34,919 nucleotides of DNA from DATLWN01 sp964492895 (GCA_964492895.1 CAZBLR010000020.1:1-34919); one strand, 5' to 3'. Shown: positions 23,655 through 32,482, numbered from the stretch's first letter. Program-made: numbers and translations. Notes: generated by a model not told the origin, from the sequence alone.

Positions 23655-24824
23655 TTGGACGGCATCTTTTCCGATCGCATCGCGGATGTGCCCCGTTCCT
23701 TCATCCGCGAGATCCTGAACGTGACGCTGGACGATACGGTGATCTCCTTCGCCGGCGGCCTGCCGAACCGCACGCTGTTCCCGGTCGAGGCGCTGGCGCG
23801 GGCGGCTGCGCGCGTGTTCGCCGAGGCCGGCGGCGATGCGCTCCAGTACAGCAATACCGAGGGCTTTGGGCCGCTGCGCGCCTTCATTTCCGAGCGCTAC
23901 CGGCGGCAGGGGCTGGAGATCCCGGCCGAGCGCATCCTGATCACCACCGGCTCGCAGCAGGGCCTGGACCTGCTCGGCAAGATCCTGCTCAACGACGGTG
24001 ACGAGGTGCTGATCGAGGAGCCGGGCTATATCGGCGCCATCCAGGCCTTCTCGGTCTACCGGCCGCGCTTCAGGCCGGTACCGGTCGGCGACGAGGGCAT
24101 GGACGTCGGGGTGCTGGAGGCGGTGCTGCGCGGCTCGGCGCCGAAGCTGGCGTACACGGTGCCGAACTTCCAGAATCCGTCGGGCATCTCCTACACCGCG
24201 GCCAACCGGGAGCGGGTGGCGGGGCTGCTCGCCGGATCACGGACGCTGCTGGTCGAGGACAATCCCTACGGCGAGCTGCGCTTTTCGGGACAGGCGGCGC
24301 CGTCCTTCATGCAGCTGCTGCCGGAACAGACCGTGCTGCTGGGCTCGTTCTCCAAGACCGTGGTGCCGGCCTTCCGTCTCGGCTGGATCGCGCCGCCGCC
24401 ACGGCTGATGGACAAGCTGATCACGGCCAAGCAGGCCGCCGACCTGCATACGGACGCCTTCGCCCAGCGCCTGCTCCACCGCTACCTGTGCGACAACGAC
24501 CTGGACGCGCACATCGCGCGCATCACCGAGACCTACGGCCGCCAGCGCGATGCCATGGTGGCGGCCATCGACCGCCATCTCCCGTCCGGGGTGCGCATCA
24601 CGCACCCGGACGGCGGCATGTTCCTGTGGGCGACACTGCCGGAAGGGATGTCGGCGCTGGCGCTGTTCGAGCGGGCGCTGGCGCGGAAGGTGGTCTTCGT
24701 GCCGGGCGATCCGTTCTATGTCGGCAGGACGCACGTGAACACGCTGCGCCTGAACTTCTCCTGCGCCGGCGAGGCCGAGATCGCGGAGGGCATCCGCCGC
24801 CTTGGCGAGGCCATGGCGGGCTAG
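23655..24824 (+). CDS. PLP-dependent aminotransferase (fold type I, LysN/2-aminoadipate-like)
   Basis: A 389-residue fold-type-I aminotransferase of the MocR-catalytic/LysN group, without a GntR DNA-binding domain. The N-terminal ISFAGGLPNRTLFP segment is typical. The PLP lysine is K234 in GSFSKTVVPAFRLGW, with TVPNFQNPSG and EDNPYGEL earlier. Likely substrates are 2-aminoadipate, aromatic or branched amino acids with 2-oxoglutarate; specificity is not readable. The start is TTG 23655 with AGGAGA 5 bases upstream; no ATG gives a complete N-terminus. Confidence 0.9.
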   Translation: MDGIFSDRIADVPRSFIREILNVTLDDTVISFAGGLPNRTLFPVEALARAAARVFAEAGGDALQYSNTEGFGPLRAFISERYRRQGLEIPAERILITTGSQQGLDLLGKILLNDGDEVLIEEPGYIGAIQAFSVYRPRFRPVPVGDEGMDVGVLEAVLRGSAPKLAYTVPNFQNPSGISYTAANRERVAGLLAGSRTLLVEDNPYGELRFSGQAAPSFMQLLPEQTVLLGSFSKTVVPAFRLGWIAPPPRLMDKLITAKQAADLHTDAFAQRLLHRYLCDNDLDAHIARITETYGRQRDAMVAAIDRHLPSGVRITHPDGGMFLWATLPEGMSALALFERALARKVVFVPGDPFYVGRTHVNTLRLNFSCAGEAEIAEGIRRLGEAMAG

Positions 24825-24840
24825 GCGCCCCCGCCCCCGC

Positions 24841-25209
24841 TCAGGCGCCGGCGGCCTGCTTGGCGATCTCGGCGTGCACCTTGGCCATGTCCAGGGCCTT
24901 GGCCTGGTTCACCACGTCCTCGAGCGCCGGTTTCGGCAGGGCGCCGGCCTGCGTGAACACGATGACCTTGTCGCGCACGATCATCAGCGTCGGGATCGAG
25001 CGGATGTTGAACTGGGCCGCCAGCTCCTGCTCCTGTTCGGTGTTGACCTTGGCGAACAGCACGTCCCCGTGCTGCTCGGACACGGATTCGAAGGTCGGGC
25101 CGAAGGCCTTGCACGGCCCGCACCACGGGGCCCAGAAGTCGATGACGGCGATGTCGTTGCCGAGTATCTCCTTCTCGAAGTTGTCCTTGGTCAGTTCTAC
25201 GGTTGCCAT
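24841..25209 (-). CDS. Thioredoxin
   Basis: A 122-residue cytoplasmic thioredoxin with the active site WCGPC in IDFWAPWCGPCKAFGPTFE and the cis-proline loop SIPTLMIV. Compared with the usual 105-110 residues it has a short C-terminal helical extension (AKALDMAKVHAEIAKQAAGA). It begins with a strong ribosome site (AAGGAGG) and a near-consensus promoter lies just upstream. A second copy elsewhere would be the housekeeping trxA; the name is left open. Confidence 0.93.
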   Translation of the reverse strand: MATVELTKDNFEKEILGNDIAVIDFWAPWCGPCKAFGPTFESVSEQHGDVLFAKVNTEQEQELAAQFNIRSIPTLMIVRDKVIVFTQAGALPKPALEDVVNQAKALDMAKVHAEIAKQAAGA

Positions 25210-25266
25210 CACGGCCTCCTTGCGTGTTGTCGTCCGCCACCGCGGCGCCACCGCGATGGAATCGTC

Positions 25267-25294
25267 ATTATATTATGAAATGCTAATTTATCAA
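25267..25294 (-). promoter_or_regulatory. Near-consensus sigma70 promoter of the thioredoxin gene
   Basis: On the minus strand TTGATA (25289-25294) and a perfect TATAAT (25267-25272) are separated by 16 bp in an AT-rich patch unlike the surroundings. The start codon is 57 bases downstream, after a strong ribosome site. Confidence 0.7.
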
Positions 25295-25361
25295 GTCCGC
25301 GCCGCTAGGCATGCCGTCGGAGAATGCGTTATGCTGGCGGGAAGGCAAGGAGGCTGCTGGC

Positions 25362-27014
25362 ATGGCCGACGAGTGGATCGATCTGCAATCGCTGAACGAC
25401 GATACGCCGGTTCCGGAGCAGGCCCCGTCGTCGGCATCGGAGCAGGCCGGGGATGCGCTGGAGAAGATGGCCCCGAAACTGGAGCTCGAGGGCGGCGAGG
25501 GTCTGCTGGCCCTCGGCAATACCACGGCGATGTCGGGCAACGCCGTGGTCGGCTATCTGCGGGTGCAGTTCGTCGACGTCTACAAGCAGCTCGAGAAGAT
25601 CACCGATGCCAGCAGCATGGACGAGCGGGCGCAGATCTCCTCCAAGATCCGCGCCTGGATCAATGCCCTGAACACCTCGGGCCTGATCCCGCTGGATTTC
25701 CGGGTGCGCGCGCTGCGCATGCTCGAGCAGTACCTGGCCGTGCTGACCGGCGAGATGCGCGGCGTCATCCTGCGCGCCTACAAGGTCGGCGTGCAGCAGA
25801 CCTACGACCAGATGCGCCAGGCCACCGAGAAGGAGAAGGAGGTCGATGCCGATACGGTCGACAACTTCGCCGAGATCTGCTGCGTGGCCCTGGAACTGCT
25901 CGTCGGCTACATGCTCGACGAGGCCCGCCATTACCGGGCGCCGTCGCCGCTCGAGGTGCGCCAGGGCCTGGAGATCATCTGGATGGGGCTGTCGGTGATC
26001 CAGGGCTGGCCCGTCGATCGCCGCAACCGCATACGCATCATGCGCGCCTCGATCCAGTTCGAGCTGCTGCGCAAGGTCGATTTCCATTCGCTGCCGAAGC
26101 GGGACATCGAGCGCCTGCCGGGGCTGTTGAACCAGCTGGTCGAGACGGACGACATCGATATCCGCGCCGTGCGCGTGGTGTCGAGCTACAAGGCCGTCAA
26201 GAACAACAGCTACCTGGTGTCGCTGCTGATGAAGTCCCACCAGCGTCCCGAGATCTACAAGACGACGCTGCCGGCCAGTCACGACGGCATCATCACGGAC
26301 TTCTCGGCCGTGCTGCGCCTGGCCGAACGGCGCATCGAGGACATCCGCGCCAAGCTGGCGGCCGGCGGCCATGCCGGGCTGGTGCTGGAGACCGAATACG
26401 AGCAAACCAAGTTCCTGGCCCGCATCCTCGAATCATTCACCGCAACCAAGGGGCGCGACAAGCGCGTGCCGCTGAACGGCGAGTCGGTGCTGGTGCATCC
26501 GGGTGTCGTGCTGGATAGCAGCGCCCGCTTCGTGGCCTGCGCCGGCATCAACGCCACCGACGAGGGCATGGCGATCGACATCAGCGAGCTCCCCGAGGAC
26601 AGCCTGAGCGTCGGCAGCCTGGTGACGATCCGGCGCCCGAACATGAAGCAGCAGGACGGGCATGCGGTGGTGCGCTGGCTGCGCCGCCGCACCGGCCGCG
26701 GCTCGCAGGCCGGGCTGAAACTCGTGACGCGGACCGACTACACGGCGCTGATCACCATGCATTCGCAATCCGGCCGGGGTGCGCGCGGCGGCGAGCCGGG
26801 CTTCGTGGTCAACAAGGACAAGGAGCCGTTCGAGATCTGGGTGCAGAGCGACCGCGATTTCCCGTCCAGGGTCTATGCGAGCATCAATCCGGCCACCAGC
26901 TATCCGCCCGCCTTCACCGCCATCCTCGATCGCCAGCCGGACGACAGCGACAGCTACCGCCGCTTCCGCGTGTTCAGGAAGGACCCGCCCGGCCTGCCCG
27001 GGGTCAAGGGGTGA
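25362..27014 (+). CDS. Uncharacterised large protein with PilZ-like C-terminus
   Basis: A 550-residue cytoplasmic protein not assigned to a characterised family. The N-terminal 40 residues are acidic; residues 55-330 look mainly helical (several DYxQMR/LLRK-rich helices). Residues 370-480 look like a beta barrel with a degenerate PilZ pattern: AIDISELPEDSLSVG (a DxSxx site lacking the glycine), a VGSLVTI strand and AVVRWLRRRTGRGSQAGLKLV, the closing PilZ strands. The RxxxR loop is not clear. C-di-GMP binding is therefore possible but not supported by motif. ATG 25362 follows AAGGAGG. Ends 11 bases inside the convergent NERD gene. Confidence 0.75.
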   Translation: MADEWIDLQSLNDDTPVPEQAPSSASEQAGDALEKMAPKLELEGGEGLLALGNTTAMSGNAVVGYLRVQFVDVYKQLEKITDASSMDERAQISSKIRAWINALNTSGLIPLDFRVRALRMLEQYLAVLTGEMRGVILRAYKVGVQQTYDQMRQATEKEKEVDADTVDNFAEICCVALELLVGYMLDEARHYRAPSPLEVRQGLEIIWMGLSVIQGWPVDRRNRIRIMRASIQFELLRKVDFHSLPKRDIERLPGLLNQLVETDDIDIRAVRVVSSYKAVKNNSYLVSLLMKSHQRPEIYKTTLPASHDGIITDFSAVLRLAERRIEDIRAKLAAGGHAGLVLETEYEQTKFLARILESFTATKGRDKRVPLNGESVLVHPGVVLDSSARFVACAGINATDEGMAIDISELPEDSLSVGSLVTIRRPNMKQQDGHAVVRWLRRRTGRGSQAGLKLVTRTDYTALITMHSQSGRGARGGEPGFVVNKDKEPFEIWVQSDRDFPSRVYASINPATSYPPAFTAILDRQPDDSDSYRRFRVFRKDPPGLPGVKG

Positions 27015-28014
27015 AATGGAAGTGGCGCCCGTGCGGGTCGATCATGTCGGCATAGCGCGGGGTCGCCCGCACCAGCCGCCAGCCATGCGGTGATCGCTGA
27101 CCCGGGCGCAGCGTGATGATGTGCCCGTCTTCCAGGATCGACGCCAGTCCGTCGCTCATGGCGACCACCTGCATCGGCTCCCTGGCCCGCCGGCGATGCG
27201 TCGCGGCATGCCGGGTGCCGTGCCGCTTTTTGACCGTCTCCACCATGGCGGACGGCGGTCCGGCCGCGGGAGCCCCGGGGCGCGCCGCCGGGGCATCGGC
27301 GGCCAGCGGCACCGGCACATAGTGCACGACGGTGGCCGGGCCGGAGGTGGGCGGCCGCGGGCCGGCGGCGAACGCCAGCACGCAGGCGGCGGCGGCCAGC
27401 AGCGCATGCCCGGCCGGGTTGCGCCAGGTGCTGCCGTAGCGCCGCCGCGCCGGCGTTGCGGGTACGGTGTCCATGGCCAGGCCCAGCGCCCTGACGCCCG
27501 CCCGACCGTCGAAGGGCGGCGCCTGCGCGTCCATGTCCAGGATGCGGCCCGCCAGCTCGCCCACGGACAGCACGCCGTCCGGGCGCCCTTTCGCGAAACG
27601 GGCGCGCGCGGCGACCGTCAGGGTGCGCACCGGGGCGGGGCCGACCAGCCGCACGAGGGCCTCGGCACGCAGCCGGTTTTCGACCAGGGGGTTGGTGATA
27701 CGGCGGGGCTCGCCCACGGCCGGCGCCTGCGTCCAGTCGCCGTCGGCGTCGCCGCTGATGCGGCCGGCGAGGTTGATGGTGCCGACGATGTCGTAGCCGG
27801 CCGGGCCGCAGATCAGGTGGTCGATGCGGATGCTGCCGCCCGCGCCGTCCGGGATGCCGACGTCGTGCATCAGCGTGTAGCTGTTCTTCGGCAGCCCGGC
27901 CAGCGCCATGCCGACGCGCAGATCGCCGAGCCAGCCGGCGACATGCGGCCGGTACAGCAGCAGCGCCGCCAGCGCCAGCGGGGCTGCGATCAGGATGGGC
28001 CAGGCTTCGTTCAT
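27004..28014 (-). CDS. Membrane-anchored NERD-domain protein, altered active site
   Basis: A 336-residue protein with an N-terminal membrane anchor (4-21), a nuclease-related (NERD) domain (about 45-150), a second hydrophobic segment (about 210-230), a Pro/Ala-rich linker and a basic C-terminus. NERD landmarks are SIRIDHLICGPAGYDIVGT (D65, H66) and the GRISGDADGDW loop. The catalytic E-T-K triplet usual after the fold core is G78-T79-I80 here, so nuclease activity is doubtful. Start ATG 28014 gives the membrane anchor; a longer start is possible. Role unknown; perhaps a DNA- or RNA-binding envelope protein. Confidence 0.72.
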   Translation of the reverse strand: MNEAWPILIAAPLALAALLLYRPHVAGWLGDLRVGMALAGLPKNSYTLMHDVGIPDGAGGSIRIDHLICGPAGYDIVGTINLAGRISGDADGDWTQAPAVGEPRRITNPLVENRLRAEALVRLVGPAPVRTLTVAARARFAKGRPDGVLSVGELAGRILDMDAQAPPFDGRAGVRALGLAMDTVPATPARRRYGSTWRNPAGHALLAAAACVLAFAAGPRPPTSGPATVVHYVPVPLAADAPAARPGAPAAGPPSAMVETVKKRHGTRHAATHRRRAREPMQVVAMSDGLASILEDGHIITLRPGQRSPHGWRLVRATPRYADMIDPHGRHFHFTP

Positions 28015-28039
28015 GCACACATCATAGATGCGGCCGCCC

Positions 28040-28057
28040 CGCCGGTTCAATCCGGCG
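28040..28057. terminator. Short hairpin in a 69-base gap
   Basis: CGCCGG (28040-28045) pairs with CCGGCG (28052-28057) with loop TTCAAT, just after the stop of the secreted-protein gene on the minus strand. It has no clear T-run and is scored low. Confidence 0.3.
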
Positions 28058-28083
28058 CGCGGCTGCCGGCCGGAAATCAGGCC

Positions 28084-29469
28084 TTAGCGGACCGGCGCGT
28101 CGCGGCGCAGGGTGCCGCCGGCATTGAATACCTCCGAGAAACCCTCGCTGCGCACGCGGAAGCGGCCGGTCGCGAACGCCTTGGCGGGAATGACGAAGTC
28201 GTTGTCCACACCCGACACCGAGGAATGGACCTTGATATTGCCGTCGGCCTGCACGTACACCGGCCAGGTATAGATCAAAATGGGATTGCCGGTCTGCATG
28301 TCCTGCTCATAGACCTTGGCCCCGAGCGCATGGGTACCGGTGCGTGTGAACACCATGGTGTAGTGGCGGACCGGATCCCCGTCGGTCTCGGCGATGGTCA
28401 GCTGCCAGTGCCGGCTGTGCATGGCCGCCATGGTGCGATCCGAGACCGCGATCAGGCGGCGGGTGTGGGCGATCTCCGCCTTGGCGAAGGCCAGCGCCGC
28501 CGGCTTGGCCTGCGTGTAGGGGGCCACGGCCCGCTCGACGTCGGCGAGGATGGCGGCATCCGGCTTGTCGAATTCGGCATCGGTCAGCACGCCGAGCGCC
28601 GTCTGCTCCGCCGCCTTGGCGTAGGTGCGCTCGGCCCGCTGGCGGATGCGGGCGCCGCTTTGCTCCTGGCTGCGCAGCTCGGAGACGAAGAACGGCGACA
28701 GCCCGAGCGGCGTCAGGGCCCGGCGGTAGGCCGCCAGGGTGGCCGAGCCGGTGCGGGCGGCCCGCTGCTGCAGCTGCAGCCAGGCGTCCGGCATGGCCGG
28801 GGCGAACGGCAGGTCGTAGCCGCGCATGGCACTCTGCACCAGCATGGCGGCGCCCAGCCCCGGTCCGCGCCGCGGTCCGGGCGCGTGCAGATCGGCGATG
28901 GCCGCGGCATAGTCGCTGATGGCGGCGTCCTCGGCGGCGGCGAAACGCCCGTAGGCGTCCATGGCCTTGTGGAAGTCGTCGCTGCTGTAGTCGGCGATGC
29001 GCTTGTGGTGCAGCGCCCCGCTCAGGTTGGCGATCGGCTGCAGCATGCCGATGAAGGCATGCCAGTCGGCGAGGTCCGCCTGGCCGGCCAGTGTCGCCAG
29101 CGCCGTCAGGTCCTCGCCGCCGGCCGGCACGTAGCCGCCGCGCAGGATGGCGGCGATGCGCGGGGAGGCGAAGAAGCGCTTGCGCGCCCCGGCCACGGCC
29201 AGGCCCTGCTGCGCCGCGAGCACATCCGCCTCGGGGAAGGACTGCGTGGTCCCGGGCGTGACGCCGGCGATGCCGCCCTGGGCGCAGGATTCGATGGCCA
29301 GCGTCGCCTTGGCGCCGTCCTGGGCGGTGATCGTGCCCTCGCAGTAGCCCTGGCGCAGCTCGCTGGCGTTGTCGAGCACCACCGCGCGCTCCGCGGCCCG
29401 GGCCGGAGCCGGCCATATCGTCAGTGCCGGGGCCAGCGCCAGGGCCAGGCCGGCGAGCCATCGCGTCAT
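28084..29469 (-). CDS. Predicted secreted protein of unknown function
   Basis: A 461-residue protein with a clear signal peptide (1-25, ending ARA). No known catalytic motif was recognised. Residues 45-150 are Ala-rich and may be helical with cysteines (CEGTI and ESCAQG) that could form a disulfide. The last 160 residues alternate strands (HSRHWQLTIAETDGDPVRHY, YVQADGNIKVHSSVSGVDND) and look like a beta-rich domain. Located in the periplasm or outside. The next gene upstream (29483-29854) and the NERD gene share its strand and may form an operon with it, gaps being 13 and 69 bases. Confidence 0.75.
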   Translation of the reverse strand: MTRWLAGLALALAPALTIWPAPARAAERAVVLDNASELRQGYCEGTITAQDGAKATLAIESCAQGGIAGVTPGTTQSFPEADVLAAQQGLAVAGARKRFFASPRIAAILRGGYVPAGGEDLTALATLAGQADLADWHAFIGMLQPIANLSGALHHKRIADYSSDDFHKAMDAYGRFAAAEDAAISDYAAAIADLHAPGPRRGPGLGAAMLVQSAMRGYDLPFAPAMPDAWLQLQQRAARTGSATLAAYRRALTPLGLSPFFVSELRSQEQSGARIRQRAERTYAKAAEQTALGVLTDAEFDKPDAAILADVERAVAPYTQAKPAALAFAKAEIAHTRRLIAVSDRTMAAMHSRHWQLTIAETDGDPVRHYTMVFTRTGTHALGAKVYEQDMQTGNPILIYTWPVYVQADGNIKVHSSVSGVDNDFVIPAKAFATGRFRVRSEGFSEVFNAGGTLRRDAPVR

Positions 29470-29482
29470 GGCGTGGTGGGGA

Positions 29483-29854
29483 TCAGGCCACCCGGCCCGA
29501 GCGTTCGCTTTCGGCGAGGGTGCCGGTCAGGTGCGCCTTCAGCGTGGTTCTCAGCTGCTGCAGCAGCGTCACGAAGCTGAGCATGCGCATGCTGGGGTAG
29601 GTGATGGTGCTGGCCGGCGAGAAGAAGGCCTCGGCCTGTTTCAGCAGCGATTCGCACAGCGCGCGCGTCATCGCCAGGTCGTCCTCGTGGCCGCCCTCGA
29701 GCTGGCTGGACATGCGCACCAGCTGGTCGAGCAGGTCCTCGATGTAGCGGCTGTCCTTGCCGGGCAGCCCCAGGCAGCCCAGGTCGTCCGGCCTGTTCTC
29801 GAGACCCTGCCAGGACGCTTTCAAGCCCCTAAGCCGTTGCGATATCTCGATCAA
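29483..29854 (-). CDS. Small hypothetical helical protein
   Basis: A 123-residue helical protein of unknown function. It is acidic and Leu-rich with a pattern of helices (IEDLLDQLVRMSSQLEGG, TRALCESLLKQAEAFF). The only sensible start is TTG 29854, 5 bases after AGGGAG. It appears to be the first gene of the minus-strand group 29483-27004, headed by the promoter at 29905-29934. Confidence 0.65.
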   Translation of the reverse strand: MIEISQRLRGLKASWQGLENRPDDLGCLGLPGKDSRYIEDLLDQLVRMSSQLEGGHEDDLAMTRALCESLLKQAEAFFSPASTITYPSMRMLSFVTLLQQLRTTLKAHLTGTLAESERSGRVA

Positions 29855-29904
29855 TGGGTCTCCCTGGCCCGCCGTCCGGACAAAAAAGAGGAATCTGATA
29901 CGGA

Positions 29905-29934
29905 ATTATACGTAACTGCGGACAATAGTTCCAA
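29905..29934 (-). promoter_or_regulatory. Promoter of the 29854 minus-strand gene group
   Basis: On the minus strand TTGGAA (29929-29934) and a perfect TATAAT (29905-29910) are 18 bp apart in an AT-rich patch. The start codon is about 50 bases downstream. Confidence 0.55.
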
Positions 29935-30102
29935 TGCCCGCCGGGAATGCAAGGAATTTCGGCGGACCGCCGCCGCCCGGCGTGTCCGTTGGCCACATCG
30001 GCCGCGGTTTTGCCGCCGCGGCATGGCGCACACGGGGATGGAGGGTCTACGTTCCACATATGGGATGCCCCTTGACCGAGAGGCTTGTCCGAGGAGGCGC
30101 GC

Positions 30103-30489
30103 ATGCTGAACATCGATCTGGAGACCGTCTGCTACATCATCGCCAAGGCGCGCGAGTTCCAGGCCAAGGAGGAGGTCGTGATCCCCGAGCTGTTCCCGGA
30201 CAGCCCGTCGGAGAACTGGGCCAGGCAGGTGCTGGCCGACCATGCCGGCGACCCGACGCTGCAGGAGGCGAGTGCCGCCATCAATGCCCTGAACGACGAC
30301 GAGCTCGACGAGCTCGTGGCGCTGATGTGGCTGGGCCGCGGCGATTACCTGCTGGATGACTGGAACACGGCGCTGGCCGATGCCGCGCTGGCCCGCAGCG
30401 ACCATACGCCGACCTACCTGCTGGCCCATCCCGAGGTCGCCTTCTATCTCGAGGAGGGCCTGGCCCGCCACGGCCTGTCCTGCGACTAG
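30103..30489 (+). CDS. DUF3775 family protein
   Basis: A 128-residue acidic protein matching DUF3775: MLNIDLETVCYIIAKAREFQAKE start, INALNDDELDELVALMWLGRGDY core and the WNTALADAALA segment. Function is unknown. ATG 30103 sits 4 bases after GAGGAGG. The upstream 248 bases carry the minus-strand promoter but no clear plus-strand promoter. Confidence 0.85.
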   Translation: MLNIDLETVCYIIAKAREFQAKEEVVIPELFPDSPSENWARQVLADHAGDPTLQEASAAINALNDDELDELVALMWLGRGDYLLDDWNTALADAALARSDHTPTYLLAHPEVAFYLEEGLARHGLSCD

Positions 30490-30508
30490 GACCGGCGCGG
30501 CCAGGGGC

Positions 30509-30727
30509 TCAGTCGTTGCCATCGGCATCCCCCTTGCCGCTTCTCCACCGGCGGCGCACCGAATCGGCGAAGGCCGTGATGGCGAGCGCCAGCACGATGA
30601 TCAGCGCCATCGGTGCGTCGGTGATGGGGGTGTCCGGGTCGGCGAGGTGAAACAGGCCGAGCAGCACGGCGCCGGCGATCAGCGCCAGCAGGCCGATCCT
30701 GAGCCATGTTCCCGGAGTCTTGCGCAT
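30509..30727 (-). CDS. Small membrane protein
   Basis: A 72-residue protein with two hydrophobic segments (about 9-26 and 39-53) and a basic C-terminus. No known family recognised. No Shine-Dalgarno sequence is visible; a TATAAT (30734-30739) ends only 6 bases before the ATG, so the mRNA may be leaderless. Confidence 0.6.
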   Translation of the reverse strand: MRKTPGTWLRIGLLALIAGAVLLGLFHLADPDTPITDAPMALIIVLALAITAFADSVRRRWRSGKGDADGND

Positions 30728-30790
30728 AGCCCCATTATAGACCGATCGTGGACGCCGGCCGTGATGGCAGGCGGCACTGCGGCGGATGGT

Positions 30791-31099
30791 TTACGACGGG
30801 TTGCTGAGGTCGGCGCGCGTGATCGTGGCCAGCAGCTCGCGGTACTTGGCGCGCCGGCCCAGCCACAGGCGCGTGAAGAAGAAGGAGATCGGTCCCAGCC
30901 GGAACAGCACCAGCACCCACAGCAGGGCCGTGATGCCCTCCGCCCAGAACAGGCCCGTCCAGCCCGCCGTGGCCAGCTGCGCGTAGGTGAAGAAGTAGAA
31001 CAGCAGGATGAAGATCACGATGATGCCGATGGTGATGGCGATGTTCTCCTGCGTCTTTTTGATGCCCTGGATGAGTGCGGCCCTGTCCTGATCCGTCAT
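30791..31099 (-). CDS. Small two-helix membrane protein
   Basis: A 102-residue protein with two hydrophobic segments (about 20-42 and 49-68) followed by a basic tail RLWLGRRAKYRELLA. The N-terminus is acidic and helical. Function unknown. A GGGAG lies upstream. No link to neighbours can be inferred. Confidence 0.65.
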   Translation of the reverse strand: MTDQDRAALIQGIKKTQENIAITIGIIVIFILLFYFFTYAQLATAGWTGLFWAEGITALLWVLVLFRLGPISFFFTRLWLGRRAKYRELLATITRADLSNPS

Positions 31100-31214
31100 G
31101 TCTGCTCCCGTCGTGCGTGCCGAAGTCCGCGCCCTGTAGGCGCCCTGATTGTTGCGAACTGCGGCTCAGATTAGCCGCAAGCACGGCCCCGACCAAGTGC
31201 AATGATGGCGCCGC

Positions 31215-31604
31215 TCAGCGGCTGACATGCATCGCCAGCCAATCCCGGGCTTCGGCGGGGTCGCGGAACACCTGCGTCTGCCAGGCGGTGGCGTGCACGT
31301 AGGCCTCCCACATGCGGGACATGCCGAAGGCGACGTCCTGCGGGGCGACGACGGCGACACGGGCCGTACCGATGATCTTCGCCAGCTCGATGTCGATGCG
31401 GGCGACCTCGCGGATGTCACCGCTGCCGACCTCGAAACGCGCGATGTCCGTGAAATCGACCAGGCCGTAGCGCAACGGCAGGCCGTCGCGCGCGGCTTGC
31501 AGGTCGAGCCTGGCGCCGGCGATCAGCTCCTGGCCGGTGACGGTGCCGCTGCCGGTGTGCAGCACGCCGCGCCCGACGTCGATGAATTCCGTCGCAAATG
31601 CCAT
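31215..31604 (-). CDS. SpoIIAA/STAS-like domain protein
   Basis: A 129-residue single-domain protein. YGLVDFTDIARFEV, VAVVAPQDVAFGMSRMWEAY and VFRDPAEARDWL follow the order of the SpoIIAA-like family (small STAS-fold proteins found in many proteobacteria). Function of these is unknown. Preceded by a good ribosome site (GGGAGGGG). Confidence 0.7.
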   Translation of the reverse strand: MAFATEFIDVGRGVLHTGSGTVTGQELIAGARLDLQAARDGLPLRYGLVDFTDIARFEVGSGDIREVARIDIELAKIIGTARVAVVAPQDVAFGMSRMWEAYVHATAWQTQVFRDPAEARDWLAMHVSR

Positions 31605-31672
31605 CCGCCCCTCCCTCTTTCGCGCGCAGCGGCATCAACGATGATAGCACCCCCGGTGCGGCGACGGACGTG

Positions 31673-32482
31673 CTAGGCGCGGCCGCTGGCGAGCAGGTAG
31701 TCGTGCGGGATGGCCAGCCCCTCGGCCCCGTGGAAATCGCGCGCGAAGGCGGCCACCTCGTCGCGCACCTCGCGCCTGCCGCCGTCGGGCAGGACGTCGA
31801 ACTGCTGCTTCAGGATGTCCGAGGCCTCGACGAGGTCCCAGTATGCGTCGAAGGAGGGGAAGCGGTAGTGGAAGGTGCGGGCCTCGACCGCGTATTCGGC
31901 GAAGCCGGCCTCGGCCAGCATCGCCTCCAGGCGCCCGGGCTGGCCCAGCGAGGAGATCTTTTCGACGGCCGGGTACTGCTCCTCGGGGATGCGCCCGGCG
32001 AAGGCGCGGCAGGCCCAGTCCATCGTCGTCATCGTCTCCGGCGTGCTCCACACCGCCAGCACGAAGGCGCCGCCGGGCTTGAGCACGCGCCGCATCTCGG
32101 CCAGGCCCTTCCCGGAATCCTCGAACAGCATGACGCCGAAGCGGCAGCACAGTGCGTCGAAGCCGGCGTCGGCGAAGCGCATGTGCTCGGCCGTCATGGC
32201 CTCGAAATCGATGTTCGTGAGCCCCGCCTGGTGCGCCTTGCGCCGGGCCACCTCGACCATCGGCGGGGCGGCGTCGATGGCGGTGACGCGCGCATGCGGG
32301 TTGTTGCGGGCCAGCGTCAGCGCCGGCTCGCCGGTGCCGCAGGCCACGTCGAGCACCCGATCGCCGGGGGCCACCGGCAGCGCTTCCAGCATCGCCGTGC
32401 CGACCGGCGCCAGGTGCGGCAGCCACAGGTCGAATTTCTCCGCGATCCTGCCCCAGTCGGGCTGTGCACCTTCCGTCGCCAT
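31673..32482 (-). CDS. Class I SAM-dependent methyltransferase
   Basis: A 269-residue Rossmann-fold methyltransferase. Motif I is VLDVACGTGEPAL, followed by the acidic residue in TAIDAAPPMVEVA and the post-motifs FDALCCRFGVMLF and LKPGGAFVLAVW. It resembles the UbiE/COQ5 family, but no specific substrate is indicated. ATG 32482 follows AAGGAG at good spacing. Confidence 0.9.
   Translation of the reverse strand: MATEGAQPDWGRIAEKFDLWLPHLAPVGTAMLEALPVAPGDRVLDVACGTGEPALTLARNNPHARVTAIDAAPPMVEVARRKAHQAGLTNIDFEAMTAEHMRFADAGFDALCCRFGVMLFEDSGKGLAEMRRVLKPGGAFVLAVWSTPETMTTMDWACRAFAGRIPEEQYPAVEKISSLGQPGRLEAMLAEAGFAEYAVEARTFHYRFPSFDAYWDLVEASDILKQQFDVLPDGGRREVRDEVAAFARDFHGAEGLAIPHDYLLASGRA

Noticed and set aside
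28307..29461. Long open frame with Arg/Gly-rich translation on the minus strand
   Set aside because: It is a shadow of the secreted-protein gene at 28084-29469 in another frame: composition is GC-driven (Ala, Gly, Arg) and no family motif is present.
27121..29580. An 819-codon open frame on the plus strand
   Set aside because: It is antisense to the NERD and secreted-protein genes and has the low-complexity Gly/Arg/His/Asp look of GC-rich shadows. The minus-strand products have signal peptide, membrane and domain features instead.
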